From Eriocheir sinensis (lineage: Eukaryota > Arthropoda > Malacostraca > Decapoda > Varunidae): DNA of 64,000 bases. Location of the stretch: positions 11,058,747 to 11,122,746 of the forward strand of contig NC_066513.1 of the NCBI RefSeq assembly GCF_024679095.1. The letters are read 5' to 3'. Of this stretch, positions 29,179-40,949 are shown piece by piece. Below the pieces are notes generated by a model. That model was not told the DNA's origin. It saw only the letters and a list, made by a program, of their open reading frames with translations, and did no database searches. How positions within the stretch are numbered: the first letter of the stretch is position 1; the number at the start of each line of letters is the position of its first letter. Position numbers and translations under genes: made by a program.

Positions 29179-29999
29179 CTTAGGCCCCCTCTTACCTCCC
29201 CTAAAAAATCCTGCAGGGCCCCCAATCCACGCTCAAGAGAATCAGACAAGATCTGAACCCCCTCTCGTGAAAGGTGAACCCCATCCCTCTGGTATAGGTG
29301 GTTCTTGCCATATAAATGGTCCCAGGTGTCGACAATTGTCCATCAATTGGCTTTGCAATAATCTGCCAACCTGCAGTTTAATGCAATAGCCCTGGACAGC
29401 CAAATGCCACCAACCTGCCGCCTTGGCAAAACTCCACACACCACAGGAGCACCGCCCTTGCACATAACCTTTCGCAGAGCCTCTCTATAGCGACGCAGAA
29501 GCTGTTCGCTACCCTGCCCTGCCTATGTCGTTCCCTCCCACGCTCAGGCAGACGATGGGTTTGACTCCCTCGCCTGCCATACACGTCACTACCCTATCGC
29601 TGACATCCCTAATCCCCGCCCTGAAAACACACCCGGGGCCTACGCTTCCTATCTCTAGCACAGAAGGCCCTATCTAAAAACCTGACCTGGCTATCCCCAA
29701 CAACCAAAATGTTACCTCTGGGCAGGAATTTGTCATCTGCTATCCACTCCTTCACCTCCTGCTCCTCCACTGCTTCCTCCTCGCTCGGCTCAGAGAGATC
29801 CTGGAAGGAGTTGCTGCCTCCACCCACAGGGTGGACCTCTTCAACTTCAGGCAGCTACCACGGTTTCCAACCACCTTCCAGCCCCCATCTGCAGACCGTG
29901 TACTAATGTACATCGCCTAACTGAGAACCTGATGAACGGAGGACTCGATTTTCCTCCCTAATTGCCCCCACAGTCTTCTCCAACTGCTCTATTCTCTTC
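29154..29999 (-). pseudogene. CR1 ORF1 with coiled coil and SGNH-hydrolase domain (copy 3)
   Basis: Minus strand. A coiled-coil-like segment (LKRIEQLEKTVGAIREENRV) lies near 29950-30000, then, after stops near 29905 and 29865, GNILVVGDSQVRFLDRAF (about 29715-29665) carries the nucleophile Ser block of an SGNH/GDSL hydrolase. A one-base shift near 29615 leads to KPIVCLSVGGNDIGRAG (about 29560-29510) with the GxND block, and RDGVHLSREG (about 29290-29260) carries the Asp/His block. ORF1 ends with TAA at 29154-29156, 25 bases inside ORF2. CR1-group ORF1 proteins with such esterase domains are known and thought to bind RNA or membranes. All SGNH blocks are still readable here. Confidence 0.82.
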
Positions 30000-30001
30000 A
30001 A

Positions 30002-30006
<5 letters not shown>

Positions 30007-30033
<27 letters not shown>

Positions 30034-30374
30034 ACGTGGTTTACTCTTGTGCCGGTTGGGTTGTTACCGGGGGGTCCGGATTGTCGGCCCAAAGATTCTT
30101 CCGGTGGGGCCTGATTATCGGCCTAGCCCGTTCTGGCGCAGGCGAGTGTTTATAGTGGCGCCATCTTGCATTGGCTCATGCTGCTCTCCCGGAGCTCATC
30201 TTTAATCCTAGAATCTAGAGTCCGGGTCGATAGGTGGTCTTCTGGACAGCATGTGGGTAGTTTAAGCCACTCGGCGGCGGCTGAAAAATCCCAGCTTGGT
30301 GGCAACGGGCGGGGATTGAACTCGCGTCATCCTGAACGCGGCGCCGTCGCGCTATCCATTCAGCCACCGCCTCC
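30007..30374 (-). mobile_element. SINE family 1, full length, minus strand
   Basis: The T run at 30007-30033 is the tail. The body matches the other copies (GGCGCCATCTTGCATTGG on the + strand). The tRNA-like head on the minus strand reads GGAGGCGGTGGCTGAATGG (A box) with GAGTTCAATCCCC (B box) near 30310-30325. It interrupts the 5' side of CR1 ORF1. No clear target duplication is seen. Confidence 0.9.
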
Positions 30375-30683
30375 CCAACTCCACTGTTCAGTCTACCACC
30401 CCACTGGCCACTCCTCCACCATCCACTGCTCCACCGTCACCCATCCCACCAGCCACGTCGTCACACACCACCCTCTCGCTCCCACCACACATAGTCGACC
30501 CAGAGATAGTCAGAACACGTCTGAACACCTTGAAGACCTGAGGTATATATATAACTAGGAAATCAACGATCACTCTTCTTTTTCTTATTACCTAATAAGT
30601 TTTGCATCGCTTTTTAGGTCCTCCTTGGTACTTTTTTACACTTAGATGTTTCACTTAGTTACTCTATGATAGTAAATTTTGGG
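30375..30683. other. Unassigned sequence between SINE and third segment copy
   Basis: A CCA/CAC-rich stretch of 180 bases, possibly the continuing CR1 ORF1 upstream part on the minus strand, followed by AT-rich DNA. I see no feature I can name. Confidence 0.4.
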
Positions 30684-30774
30684 TTCCGCGATGCTAAGTT
30701 AAGGATGAGATGTCTCACGATACCGGATAGCAGATGACACCACACCGGCAAGCTAACCACTCAGCCACTGCCTC

Positions 30775-31424
<650 letters not shown>

Positions 31425-32675
31425 ATGATGATGATGATAGTGGTTGTAATGCTTAAGGTAGTGGTGGTGTTGATGTTGGTATATCAACACTGTGGTATAG
31501 CACTTAACGTGCAGAAGCAGTATATAGTAATGTGGTAAATGGTTTGTGGTGGATGGAAACAGTGTTTATTACGGTCATTACTTTTATCCTCTCAGACATG
31601 GTGGCGTGAATGGCAGTGGTGTTGTTGTTGGTGGTGGCGGTTGTCCAAGAACTGTGGAGCCGTATTCTCAAACGTATCGGTGCCTCTGTTTGTTTATTTG
31701 AAAAAAAATTATCGTTAAAGTTATTGGGATCCCTATGCACTATTTTCTGATGCTAGTGATAGTTTATTCGGTATCTGCATCTTGGTCGGAAAAAACAATA
31801 AATATACACCAGTTTATCTTCTCTGTGGCCTTGGGAAATAGCCGTTATTGAGGCCCGATATGTTTAAAAATATGAACTGGACAGTTATGTGAAACAAGGG
31901 AAGTGGTAGTGGTGATGGCGGCGGCGGTGCTGGTGGTCATGGTGGTGGTGATAGTGATGGTAGCGTGCAGCTCTTGAGAACCTTCCAGCTTTAGACACAA
32001 ATATGTTGGAACACTTTATAAGTATGAAAACGTAATATAAGAATACTGGTGCAAGAAATTCGTGAAGCGCCTCGGAAATGTAGGGTTGGAGGGAGAGTAG
32101 GGATGGGATGGGGAGGCAAGTAAATGGGGAGAAGGAGAAGGGCAGAAAAATAAAGAAAGTGTAATGCAGTGAAAGGGAAGAATAGGGAAGGGAAGGAAAA
32201 GGAAGAGAAGAGAAGGAAAAAGAAAAGCAGATTAGGTAAAGTAAGTATAGTTAGAGAGAAAGAGGGAAGATGACGGACAGGAGGAAATAAGAGAAGGAAA
32301 TGGAAAGATAAAAGTGGAGGATTGATAGGATTGGGATAGGAGAGAAGGGAAAGAAAGGGAAATACTTAGAAGGAAAGCGAAGATAAAATAAAGGAAGGAT
32401 CTGAAAAGAGGGAGCTGAAAAGAAAGAGAGGTGAGGGGTAGGGAATGAGAAGGGACCGAGGAGTTTGAAGAAAAGGGAAGGGAGACAAAAGTGAAGAGAA
32501 TAATTCGAAAGGGAAGAGTGAGGTTTGGGAAAGAGGGACAGGAAATCAAAGAAACAATGCTGAAATGACCGTGGGAAAGGAAGAAAAGAAAAAAAGAAGC
32601 AAAGAGAGAAGGTAAAGAGGAGGGAAAGAGGGAAGGGGAATTAAATATACATCGCAAGAATTACAGAAAAGGTGA

Positions 32676-32855
32676 GTCAGTGAGGGCTTAGAGAATGAGT
32701 CAAAGGAAAGCTTTAAGATCGAATCAGAGGAAGGCTTAGAGAACGTACCAGAGGAAGGCTTAGAGAACGAATCAAAGGAAGGCCTAGATAACGAATCATA
32801 TGAGAGCTTAGAGAACGAGTCAGAGGAAGGCTTAGAGAACGAATCAGAGGAATAA
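32676..32855 (+). repeat. 24-bp minisatellite with an open acidic frame (third copy)
   Basis: Same seven units, same open frame ending in TAA (32853-32855) and the same GTGAGT-containing stop upstream as in the right arm. Confidence 0.8.
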
Positions 32856-33435
32856 TGAGTGTGGTGTACAAGGGATTCTTCAGGGATAGGCTTTGAGTGA
32901 TTAGTGTAAGCTGACGGTAGGTTGATGGGGTGTTGTAGGAGGTTAATTGACGCAGAATGGAAATGGTAAGAAAAATGGCAGATGAATTTAGGGGCGCGAG
33001 AGGAAGGGAGTAATTATATAAGGGTTTATAATGGGATGGAGGTGACAGGAGAAAGATAAGTGTTGTGGTAAATACAGCGGATTTATAATTATAGAGCTAG
33101 GGGTTGTGGGTGAATGTGTGTGAATACGTCAAGAATGGAAACAAGATTGAATAGGGTAGTAGTTGAGGGGGACAGTTATAACTACTTTGGGGAGGTATGG
33201 AAAATTGAGAGGTTGCGAATGGAATCAATGCCTGATGAGTTGATAATGGAGAGGGTCATATAGTTAATTAGTGTAGGAGAGAGTGTGAGATAATTTAATT
33301 AGATTTATGTTTAGGAAGGTATAAAATTTTACTGATAAAAAGAAGACGGAGTGACGTTAAACATTTCGAAAAAAAAGTATGAAGGGGTGGTCCGAAGTTT
33401 CAGGAGCAGCGTTGAGAGGTTTTTCTACACCTTCA

Positions 33436-33543
33436 TGCACAGTATCCACGAAATCAGACATGCCATTGGGCTGCAGGTTGCTGTTGCGCGATAATGCTCA
33501 CTTCAGACTCGTGTGAACCGACTATAGCTAACTAAACTGCCTG
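33436..33543. other. Sequence between third copy and BEL element
   Basis: About 108 bases that belong to neither neighbour. On the minus strand they may continue the piggyBac element cut by the BEL insertion. The final bases TAGCTAACTAAACTGCCTG mirror TAGGTAACTAAACT just after the 3' LTR. Confidence 0.45.
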
Positions 33544-34315
33544 TGTAGTCGCGCCTACGATGTGTTGTATGTATGAGGGTTACTAATGACGTAAAGTCAT
33601 ATCGTTATAGATTGCACGTAATGTCTTCATGTAATAATGGTATATGTAAGACGGTAAATGTTTGTAATAAGGTAAGATAGTAACTATAATGGTAGGTGGT
33701 AATGTAGGGGAATAGGGAATGAAGGAGGTGGAGACGTGAGGAGGTGGAGAAGCGAAGAGAGAAGAGAGAGGTAACGTGAGAAGGGATATGGGAGGCAATT
33801 CATCGTCTGGAATGTTATGACACCTTGACCCGAGAGGTCACAAAATCCATTAGACGGCCTAGGTCCCTCGGACAGAGGCACCCTTGTTGGTCCTGGGGAC
33901 AATCTGGCCTGAAGGGAGTGAGGGAATAACGGAGAAGGCAGACTGTTAAAGGAAGCAAGAAAGGGAAGACGTGGAGGACGTGTCCTCCGACTTCGCCTTT
34001 GCACAACTAGACGAGAGATAGGAGGGTGAGGCTTCCATCCGGAGGCGAGAAGACAAGGGACAAGAGTCCGTTGCGGCGGATTACAAGGCTATTATTAGAC
34101 CCCTCAATAATTGTGAGTATTATTAGTTTGATGTTGTGTCATAGGATAAGGTGACATTTGGTGTATTAGGATAAGATGACATTTGGTGTATTTGATGTGG
34201 CTGTAAGTGTTGTATTGTGTTGTCTGACAAGTGTTGATGAGATGTATTCTTTACCTCGCTCAGGTTTACACGCATATTAAAAGCGAGTAAAACAAGCCGC
34301 CACAACGCGGCTACA
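33544..34315 (+). repeat. BEL 5' LTR (772 bp)
   Basis: Starts TGTAGTCGCGCCTACG and ends CGCCACAACGCGGCTACA, with TG...CA ends. It is nearly identical to 42687-43487 apart from small indels and a stretch of about 27 bases missing near the 3' end. Confidence 0.93.
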
Positions 34316-34624
34316 GTAAACAATTAATGGGTCTATCGGAGATAGGAGTGCCAACTGCGATGACCGAGAGAAGGGGCGCGGGCGGAGAACGGTGTCCAGG
34401 GCCGCTGCCGCCGCCGCTGCTCCTCTACGCCGCGCCACCGGCAGCCTTGGGCGAGGAGATATCTACGCTGGAGCCGCTTGGTGCCTTGTGTTGGGCGTGA
34501 CTGGCGTCGCTCAGTGCTTTCTCGACACGGGGCGAGTCGGTGACCGCAGGAAAGAGGTACCGTGACGTCTTGAGTGACTTGTGGGATGATAAACTGTTCA
34601 TTACGGATGACCAATTGCCGAGTG

Positions 34625-35680
34625 TTGCCGGCGACATATTAATGTTGTGTCGCCACTGTTACTTATAGGGTGACTACAGTGTCATGTGTTGCACGTGACA
34701 TATTCGTGACATATCAGTGTTGGGTGATCACAGTGTCGAGTGTTGCAGGCGACACATTAGTGTTGTGTCGCCACTGTTACTTATAGGGTGACTGCACGTG
34801 ACATATTCGTGACATATCAGTGTTGGGTGATCACAGTGTCGAGTGTTGCAGGCGACACATTAGTGTTGTGTCGCCACTGTTACTTATAGGGTGACTACAG
34901 TGTCATGTGTTGCACGTGACATATTCGTGACATATCAGTGTTGGGTGATTACATTGTCAAGTGTTGCAGGCGACACATTAGTGTTGTGTCGCCACAGTTA
35001 CTTATAGGGTGACTGCAGTGTCAGGTGTTGCACGTGACATATCAGTGTTGGGTGATTACATTGTTGAGTGTTGCAGGCGACACATTAGTGTTGTTGTTGT
35101 CGCTACTGTTACTTATAGGGTGACTGCGGTGTCAGGTGTTGCACGTGACATATCAGTGTTGGTGATTACATTGTTGAGTGTTGCAGGCGACACATTAGTG
35201 TTGTTGTTGTCTCTACTGTTACTTATAGGGTGACTACAGTGCCAGGTGTTGCTAGTTAACTATGTGTGTTGGGTGATTACATTGTCGAGTGTTGCAGGCG
35301 ACACACTAGTGTTGTGTCGCCACTTACTTATTGGGTGATTAGTGTCAGGTGTTCCACGTGACATATCAGCTTTAGGTGATTACAGTATCGAATGTTGCAG
35401 GCGACACATTAGTGTTGTGTCGCCACTGTTACGTATTGGGTGATTTGTGTCAGGTGTTGCACGTGACATATCAGCTTTAGGTGATTACAGTATCGAATGT
35501 TGCAGGCGGCGCATTAGTGTTGTGTCGCCACTGTTACGTATTGGGTGATTAGTGTCAGGTGTTGCACGTGATTACATTGTCGAGTGTTGCAGGCGACGCA
35601 TTAGTGTTGTGTCGCCACTGTTACGTATTGGGTGGTTAAGGTGTCGAGGGTTGCAGGTAACACATTGATGTTGCATCATC
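34625..35680 (+). repeat. BEL leader: about 11 tandem units with a hairpin in each
   Basis: Units of roughly 85-120 bases. Each contains GGCGACAC-ATTAGTGTT-GTGTCGCC, an 8-bp perfect stem with a 9-base loop (first copy near 34628, then about 34750, 34853, 34970, 35074, 35184, 35295, 35399, 35505, 35590 and a decayed one at 35655). Between hairpins lie ACTTATAGGGTGACT and TGTTGCACGTGACATAT, the latter holding a CACGTG palindrome. Confidence 0.9.
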
Positions 35681-36775
35681 ATCACTATTCAATACGGATG
35701 GGCAAGTCTTCTCTGTCAGGTTTGGAATGATTAATGAACGATGCGCGAATCATAGGAGCAGGTAGGTCTCCTGACGTTGCCACTAGGCATGGTTCGGCTC
35801 CGGTGGAGTGACAGAGAAAGGGAGACTTATGATTGAGACGTCACGGAGATTAACAAACTAGGTGAGAGGCTGGCGTTGGCTGAATACGTTGCAAGGCAGC
35901 CGCTTCTAGGGCTGTCGTTGCCTCTGTGGTGGAGTTACGTAAGGTGCTTGTAGTACCATCTGAGACCGTTTCAGACGCAGACACTCTTGCCAGACTAAAG
36001 ACTCGACCCGACGTTAGACACCCGACTCGGAGGTCGTTCTTGAAGCAGCCATGGACCCCTTTGCTGACCTTCAACCCCCTCTCTAACGAAGGGGCCGGAA
36101 TCTAGGGTCGACCGATGCACCAGGGCAGTACCACGAGGTGAGGAAACGACAGATGCCATTGGAACAGGAAATGTTGCGAACCAGAGAAACATCGGAAGTA
36201 TCGGGCCCCAAACCACCGCAACCAGAACCGACGTCACGCTTCACTTGGCTCCGAGGAAGTACCTGGCGACGCTAGGCGAAACCGGAAAGAAGGATCTCCT
36301 GATATTGTCGCTGTCGACGCTGGATGCCACTGCAGGGCGAAGTGTAGTGAAAGAAATCTGGGGTGAGGTTGCCCCACAACGTTGAAGTTGGGGAAGAGAA
36401 GGAGAGTGGTGGCGAGAGCTGCCATCAGCCCCGAAGCAGGTCACACGGATGTAACTTTGAGCGTTGTGCTTCCGTTCATGTAAGTGCTGCACGGCGCAGT
36501 CCATCTCGGGGAGATCTCGCGAACGACGTGACCCGCACACGCGAAGACTAGGCGTGGAGGACGCAGCCCATTTGTGTGCCGTAGCCGGTCCCGAGGGGGA
36601 ACAGGTCGAAGAAGCCTCGGTCGCGAAATTAATCCACGGGCGGAGAAGGGCAGAAGCCAGAACCGTTGGCGTTACGGCAGACGTCGTAGCGTTGATGACC
36701 GAGACTCGCTCGAGAGAGAAGGATACTGGACGACTGCAAGGCACACATGCACGAGAGGGTCATCAGAACGTACTT
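35681..36775 (+). other. Rest of the BEL leader, no gene accepted
   Basis: GC-rich sequence between the hairpin array and gag. The 221-residue frame at 36464-37129 overlaps true gag in a different frame and has no family feature, so it is not annotated. I see no splice or packaging motif that I can support. Confidence 0.5.
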
Positions 36776-37857
36776 GAAGCCCCCCTCACCGGGGGGAGTC
36801 CAGAGGCCGCGTCAAACGTAACGGTGGAGGAAGCTCATGGCGCTCTCCGAGTAGTTCCCCGTCCACTGAGTCGGACGAGAGAAGCGCGTCTCACAGACGC
36901 CGAGCCTCAAGAGTACGACCCGATCCGGATAAAGAGTATGGACGACAGAGTCTTAAGGACCGTGAGCGGAGAAAGAGTCGGAGATACTGGAGCGCAAAGT
37001 ACGTGGGCCCACTACCAACCCCAGCGCTACCGCGATTCGATGGTAAGACGAGGGACAGTTACGTGCGAGTCATCAAGCACTTCCGTGCCGTGGTGGCGCA
37101 CAGGGATTATACGGACAAAGATCGTCTGAGATTCTTGGCAGAGGTTTGCGGCGAACCGGTGTCCAAGCAGCATCTGCAAATGATCCAGGCTTATGGAGCA
37201 GAGGGGGGGGTATCAGGAGGCTTTGGAATACCTCAGTGACAACTTCGGTCTGAAGGTCGGAAAGACTCAGCGCTTACTGGAAAAGTTAAGGGAACGTATT
37301 AAAATTGAAGAAGTGGAACAGAATGGAGTCAGGCAAGTCTGTGTGGAACTACGAGTATAGTCTCCATCTCCACGCCCAAGGGGATCTAGCTCTGGAGCAG
37401 CAGAGCTGTTGCGACAGGACGTAATTGGTTGCCTCCCTCAGTTCCACGAGAACCGATACTATGTAGAGGAACGACGGAGGAGTTACAAGAAGGAGACGTT
37501 AGAGCATCTGATTAATTACGTAGCCGAGACCGTGACGATCATGCGATCAGTACGACCAAGGGAACGGGGCCCGGAGAAATCGACGACAAATAAGCCGAAA
37601 GCAGACGACACTAAACCCAAGAGTGGGGCCGATACGAGGGAGGAATGCTGTTTGTGCTTATCGAACCACCCTCTCAGAGACTGCCGAGCGTTCAAGCGAA
37701 TGGATCCGAGCTCTCGGAAGTCTGTTGTCATTAGGTACCGTGCCTGCTACCGGTGCTTAGGCAAAGGACACAACTCATCCACTTGCACGAGCACATTCGT
37801 ATGCGGGGAAATAGGTTGTGGAGTAAACACTCAATCGTACTTCATGGTGCAATGACA
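36776..37857 (+). pseudogene. BEL/Pao gag with two zinc knuckles, frameshifted
   Basis: A basic N-terminal region (with KDRERRKSRRYW) leads to LPTPALPRFDGKTRDSYVRV and the capsid-like domain typical of BEL gag proteins. At a run of eight G (about 37203-37210) the frame shifts, and the protein continues as YQEALEYLSDNFGLKVGKTQ to a stop at 37358. A third frame (37409-37855) holds NYVAETVTIMRS and two knuckles, CCLCLSNHPLRDC and CYRCLGKGHNSSTC, the latter a canonical C-x2-C-x4-H-x4-C. Gag packages the element RNA into particles. The homopolymer shift could be a recent mutation or a sequencing error. Confidence 0.88.
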
Positions 37858-38099
37858 CCTTTCAGACAACGCGTCCGGCACGAGATGGGGCAGTGCTGAG
37901 CATTCCTCCTCATCAGCGAGGCGCATGCCTTACCAAGGGTCCGAGGACCAGAAAGAGCAATGGAGAAGAGACAGTGAGGTACGATCAGCACGGAGCACGA
38001 GGTCTCCCAGGTGAGGTCGCACGAACCATGACACCAACAGCGGGTAGCAACCCAGCTTCTGTCATGAGTAACCCGACGAAGCTCAATGAAGAAGGTGAA

Positions 38100-38590
38100 A
38101 AATGACTAGCAGAGTACCATAAGACTGTCTTACCGATCGTGGAGGTGAGGGTCGGAGCTGTTGGGAGGAAGAACCCAGGGGCGTGCGAGCCTTGGTGGGA
38201 GTGATCGTTCATACTGCACCAAGTCCTTAGCAGAAGAGACTATCGGTGGTGGGAGTCCCAACCACAATAGAGATCAGCACATTGGGGCATGAAACACGCA
38301 CGACTGTGATGCAGACTCACGTAAGAGTGCGGGCCACGCGCGGACAGAAGGCTATCGTTATGCACAACGTGCTAGTGGTCCCAGAACTCCACAGGCCCTT
38401 GGGTCCCCCATGCACAGGGAGACAAGTGAACGGTTGGAGCCACCTTCGAAGTCTGGATATAACCAATGGAGACTTGGGCGGAGTGGACCTACTTATTGGA
38501 CTAGACAATCCGCTTGTTATGCGGCCCTTGGAGGTGAGGAGGGCAGGTGACGGAGAGCCTTTTGCTGTACGCACCGCATTAGGATAGACC
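38100..38590 (+). pseudogene. BEL/Pao aspartic protease region, active site deleted
   Basis: The strand LPIVEVRVGAVG opens the domain, and DLLIGLDNPLVMRPLEVRR closes it (38493-38550), as in BEL proteases. Between them, around 38195-38210, the expected DSG/DTG triplet is missing and the frame changes: SDRSYCTKSLAEE continues in another frame. A small deletion covering the catalytic Asp explains this. Further stops lie downstream, so the protease is inactive. Confidence 0.75.
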
Positions 38591-38639
38591 GTCAACGGAC
38601 CACTTACAACGACAAAATTAGATCCCACAGCTACTGCAC

Positions 38640-39566
38640 ATAGCTGTTTGACCATCTTCGAACAAGAAGGGGAAGGGAACAGTGTACAGGCTACGCTAGA
38701 AGAACGAGTACGCTTATTCTGGAAAAAGAAGGCCTATCGGTAGATGACAGGGCGGTGCTGAGACTCTGGGATGAGACAGTCGACAAATGGGGTTCGTATT
38801 ACGTGTTCCCGATCCCTTTCAAGAAAGACACTGAAGACAGACGGGACAACCGTAGGATGGCCGAGCGCAGACTGAATAGCTTGAGAGCACGGCTTTCCAG
38901 ACATCCGGCCCTGCGAGAAAGAAATGCCCGAGAAATCGAAAAACTACTGATGATGGGGCATGCAGAGAAAGTACCGATCGACCAATTGTTCACCACGGAT
39001 ATAAGGACCTGGTACCTTCCCCACCACCCAGTCTTTAACCCTCGCAAACCAGAGAAGGTGCGGGTAGTGTTCGACTGTGCCGCAGGCCAAGATGGAGTTT
39101 CGCTCAATTCACAAGTCCGCCAGGGCCCCGATTTGAATAATAAGTTGTTAGGGGTCCTTGTCCGAATTAGACAAGAGCCCATCGCAGTGATGGCGGACAT
39201 AGAGGCCATGTTTCACCAAGTACGAATAACTGAGGAACACAAGGACGCTTTGCGGTTCCTTTGGTTGGAGGACCCGAGCTTGACGGGTAGGCCGACCACC
39301 TTTCGGATGACAGTCCATCTGTTCGCCGGGGTGTGGAGCCCGTCTTGTGCTGCCTACGCCCTGAGGAAGACGTTTAGGGATTAGGGGATGGAGCACCCAC
39401 CTGGAGTGGAAGGCGCGGTGAGGAATTTCTACGTAGATGACCTGTTATCTACCGCGACCGTGACCGAGGCAATGGAGATGGTACGGGAACTGCTCTCCTA
39501 GAGAAGGGGGGCTTTCACCTTACCAAGTGGACTGGCAACAGCGAACCGGTACTCTCGACCATCCCA
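38640..39566 (+). pseudogene. BEL/Pao reverse transcriptase
   Basis: The long frame 38755-39384 (209 residues) contains the BEL-type N-terminus YYVFPIPFKKD, then RTWYLPHHPVFNPRKPEKVR and VVFDCAAGQDGVSLN, VMADIEAMFHQVRITEEH (first catalytic Asp) and DALRFLWLED, FRMTVHLFAGVWSPSCAAYA. A stop at 39382-39384 precedes RNFYVDDLLSTATV (39420-39460), which carries the catalytic YVDD. Another stop follows at 39499-39501. YVDD is usual for BEL elements. All catalytic acids are present, so only stops and shifts break it. Confidence 0.93.
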
Positions 39567-40949
39567 ATGAACGAAAGGAGTGGTGTCGTTAAGGAACTCG
39601 GGCCGCAGACGGGGGTACGACCAGTCAGTCAAGCGCTGGGACTAATCTGGGACACAGAGAGAGACGATATCGCGGTACGGGTTAGCGTGCCTCTGAAACC
39701 CCTCAGCAAAAGAGGTATACTGAGCACGTACATCGCGGTCTGTGACCCACTAGGGATGTTAGCGCCGTTCGTCATCCGGGCTAAGATACTTTTCCAAGGG
39801 CTGTGTAGGGAAAGCCGGGGCTGTGATGAAACTCTGGATGATGAGACCGCGAAAAAATGGCGCGTGTGGCTATTAGAGCTGGAGTCACTTGCAGACTTCA
39901 GTATTCCAAGGTGCTACAGTCCAACGCCCTTGGCAGAAGACACTCATACTGACCTACACGTTGTTGCGTTTGCATACCATTTAGCCTATGGGGTGGCATG
40001 CTACTTGCGTGACGCTCAACCGGACGAGGAGGTGAGCTTGGCTTTCATATACGGGAAGGCCCGGTTGGCTCCGCTGAAGCAATTAACAATTCCCAGACTG
40101 GAACTGTGTGCAGCCCTCCTCGCGGCACAAGTCGCGAGGACTCTGAAGGCAGAACTTACCGTTAAGGTACACAGGATCATTCTATGGACTGACAGCATGC
40201 TTGTGTTGCAGTACATTTATAATCCGACTCGGCGCTTCAAGACCTATTTTGCCAACAGGGTCGCCAGCATTCAAGGTCTAACGCGGCCAGACCAGTGGCG
40301 ACATGTGCACACGCAACAGAATCCGTCGGATGACGCTTCACGACGGCTGACGGCTGCTGAGCTACTCGCCGATTTTCGTTGGAAGACCTGTCCTCGGTTC
40401 CTGATGGAGGTGGAGGCGCAGTGGCCACGGTTACCTATAGTTCCCACTGGCCTCTTAGACGTATCTGAAACGAAACGAGAGGAACGAGAGGCAGTGCTAC
40501 TGACTACGGAGACCTCCGTCACGGAGGACTTCCCGTACACCCATTGGAACCGTTATTCCACCTGGACGAAACTTCTGCGGGCAGTGGCGATTCTCCGCCG
40601 CTTCCTCGACTGGACGGTCGGCCTAAACAGGGGCCGCCGCCAATCGCCCTCGTTGACGGCCATGGATTTAGACGGGGCCGAACATCGCGTAGTAAGAGCC
40701 GTACAGAGCGAGTGTTATTCAGTAGAATGGGCAGCCTTGCGAGGGGGGCGTCCGGTATCCAAACAGTCAGACATCTATAGCCTGGAACCTTTCTTGGACC
40801 CGTCGGGCGCCATCAGGGTGGGAGGTCGGCGACGCAAAGCTCCATTGGATCCTAGTGCCTGTGAGCCGCTCCTCTTACCTAGAGCACACCCACTCACCGT
40901 CGTTGTCGTTCGAGAGGTCCACCAAAGAGCTGCTAAACACATGGGCTGA
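39567..40949 (+). CDS. BEL/Pao RNase H and start of integrase, long open frame
   Basis: A 460-residue open frame. It begins in the RT connection (GVRPVSQALGLIWDTERDDI, YIAVCDPLGMLAPFVIRAKI). RNase H follows: HVVAFAYHLAYGVACYLR stands where the first catalytic Asp normally is and lacks it, TIPRLELCAALLA carries the Glu, ILWTDSMLVLQYI the next Asp, and QQNPSDDASRR the last. The integrase zinc-binding part starts near the end (GGRRRKAPLD, VVREVHQRAAKHMG) and is cut by a TGA at 40947-40949. It is the longest intact frame in the element. Activity is unlikely because of the missing Asp. Confidence 0.92.
   Translation: MNERSGVVKELGPQTGVRPVSQALGLIWDTERDDIAVRVSVPLKPLSKRGILSTYIAVCDPLGMLAPFVIRAKILFQGLCRESRGCDETLDDETAKKWRVWLLELESLADFSIPRCYSPTPLAEDTHTDLHVVAFAYHLAYGVACYLRDAQPDEEVSLAFIYGKARLAPLKQLTIPRLELCAALLAAQVARTLKAELTVKVHRIILWTDSMLVLQYIYNPTRRFKTYFANRVASIQGLTRPDQWRHVHTQQNPSDDASRRLTAAELLADFRWKTCPRFLMEVEAQWPRLPIVPTGLLDVSETKREEREAVLLTTETSVTEDFPYTHWNRYSTWTKLLRAVAILRRFLDWTVGLNRGRRQSPSLTAMDLDGAEHRVVRAVQSECYSVEWAALRGGRPVSKQSDIYSLEPFLDPSGAIRVGGRRRKAPLDPSACEPLLLPRAHPLTVVVVREVHQRAAKHMG

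Noticed and set aside
34625..35680. CRISPR-like appearance of regularly spaced palindromic repeats
   Set aside because: The units lie between an LTR and gag of a eukaryotic retroelement, the intervening sequence is itself repeated rather than unique, and no cas genes exist.
36464..37129. 221-residue frame in the BEL leader
   Set aside because: It overlaps the genuine gag frame out of phase, has no family motif, and its length is explained by high GC content.
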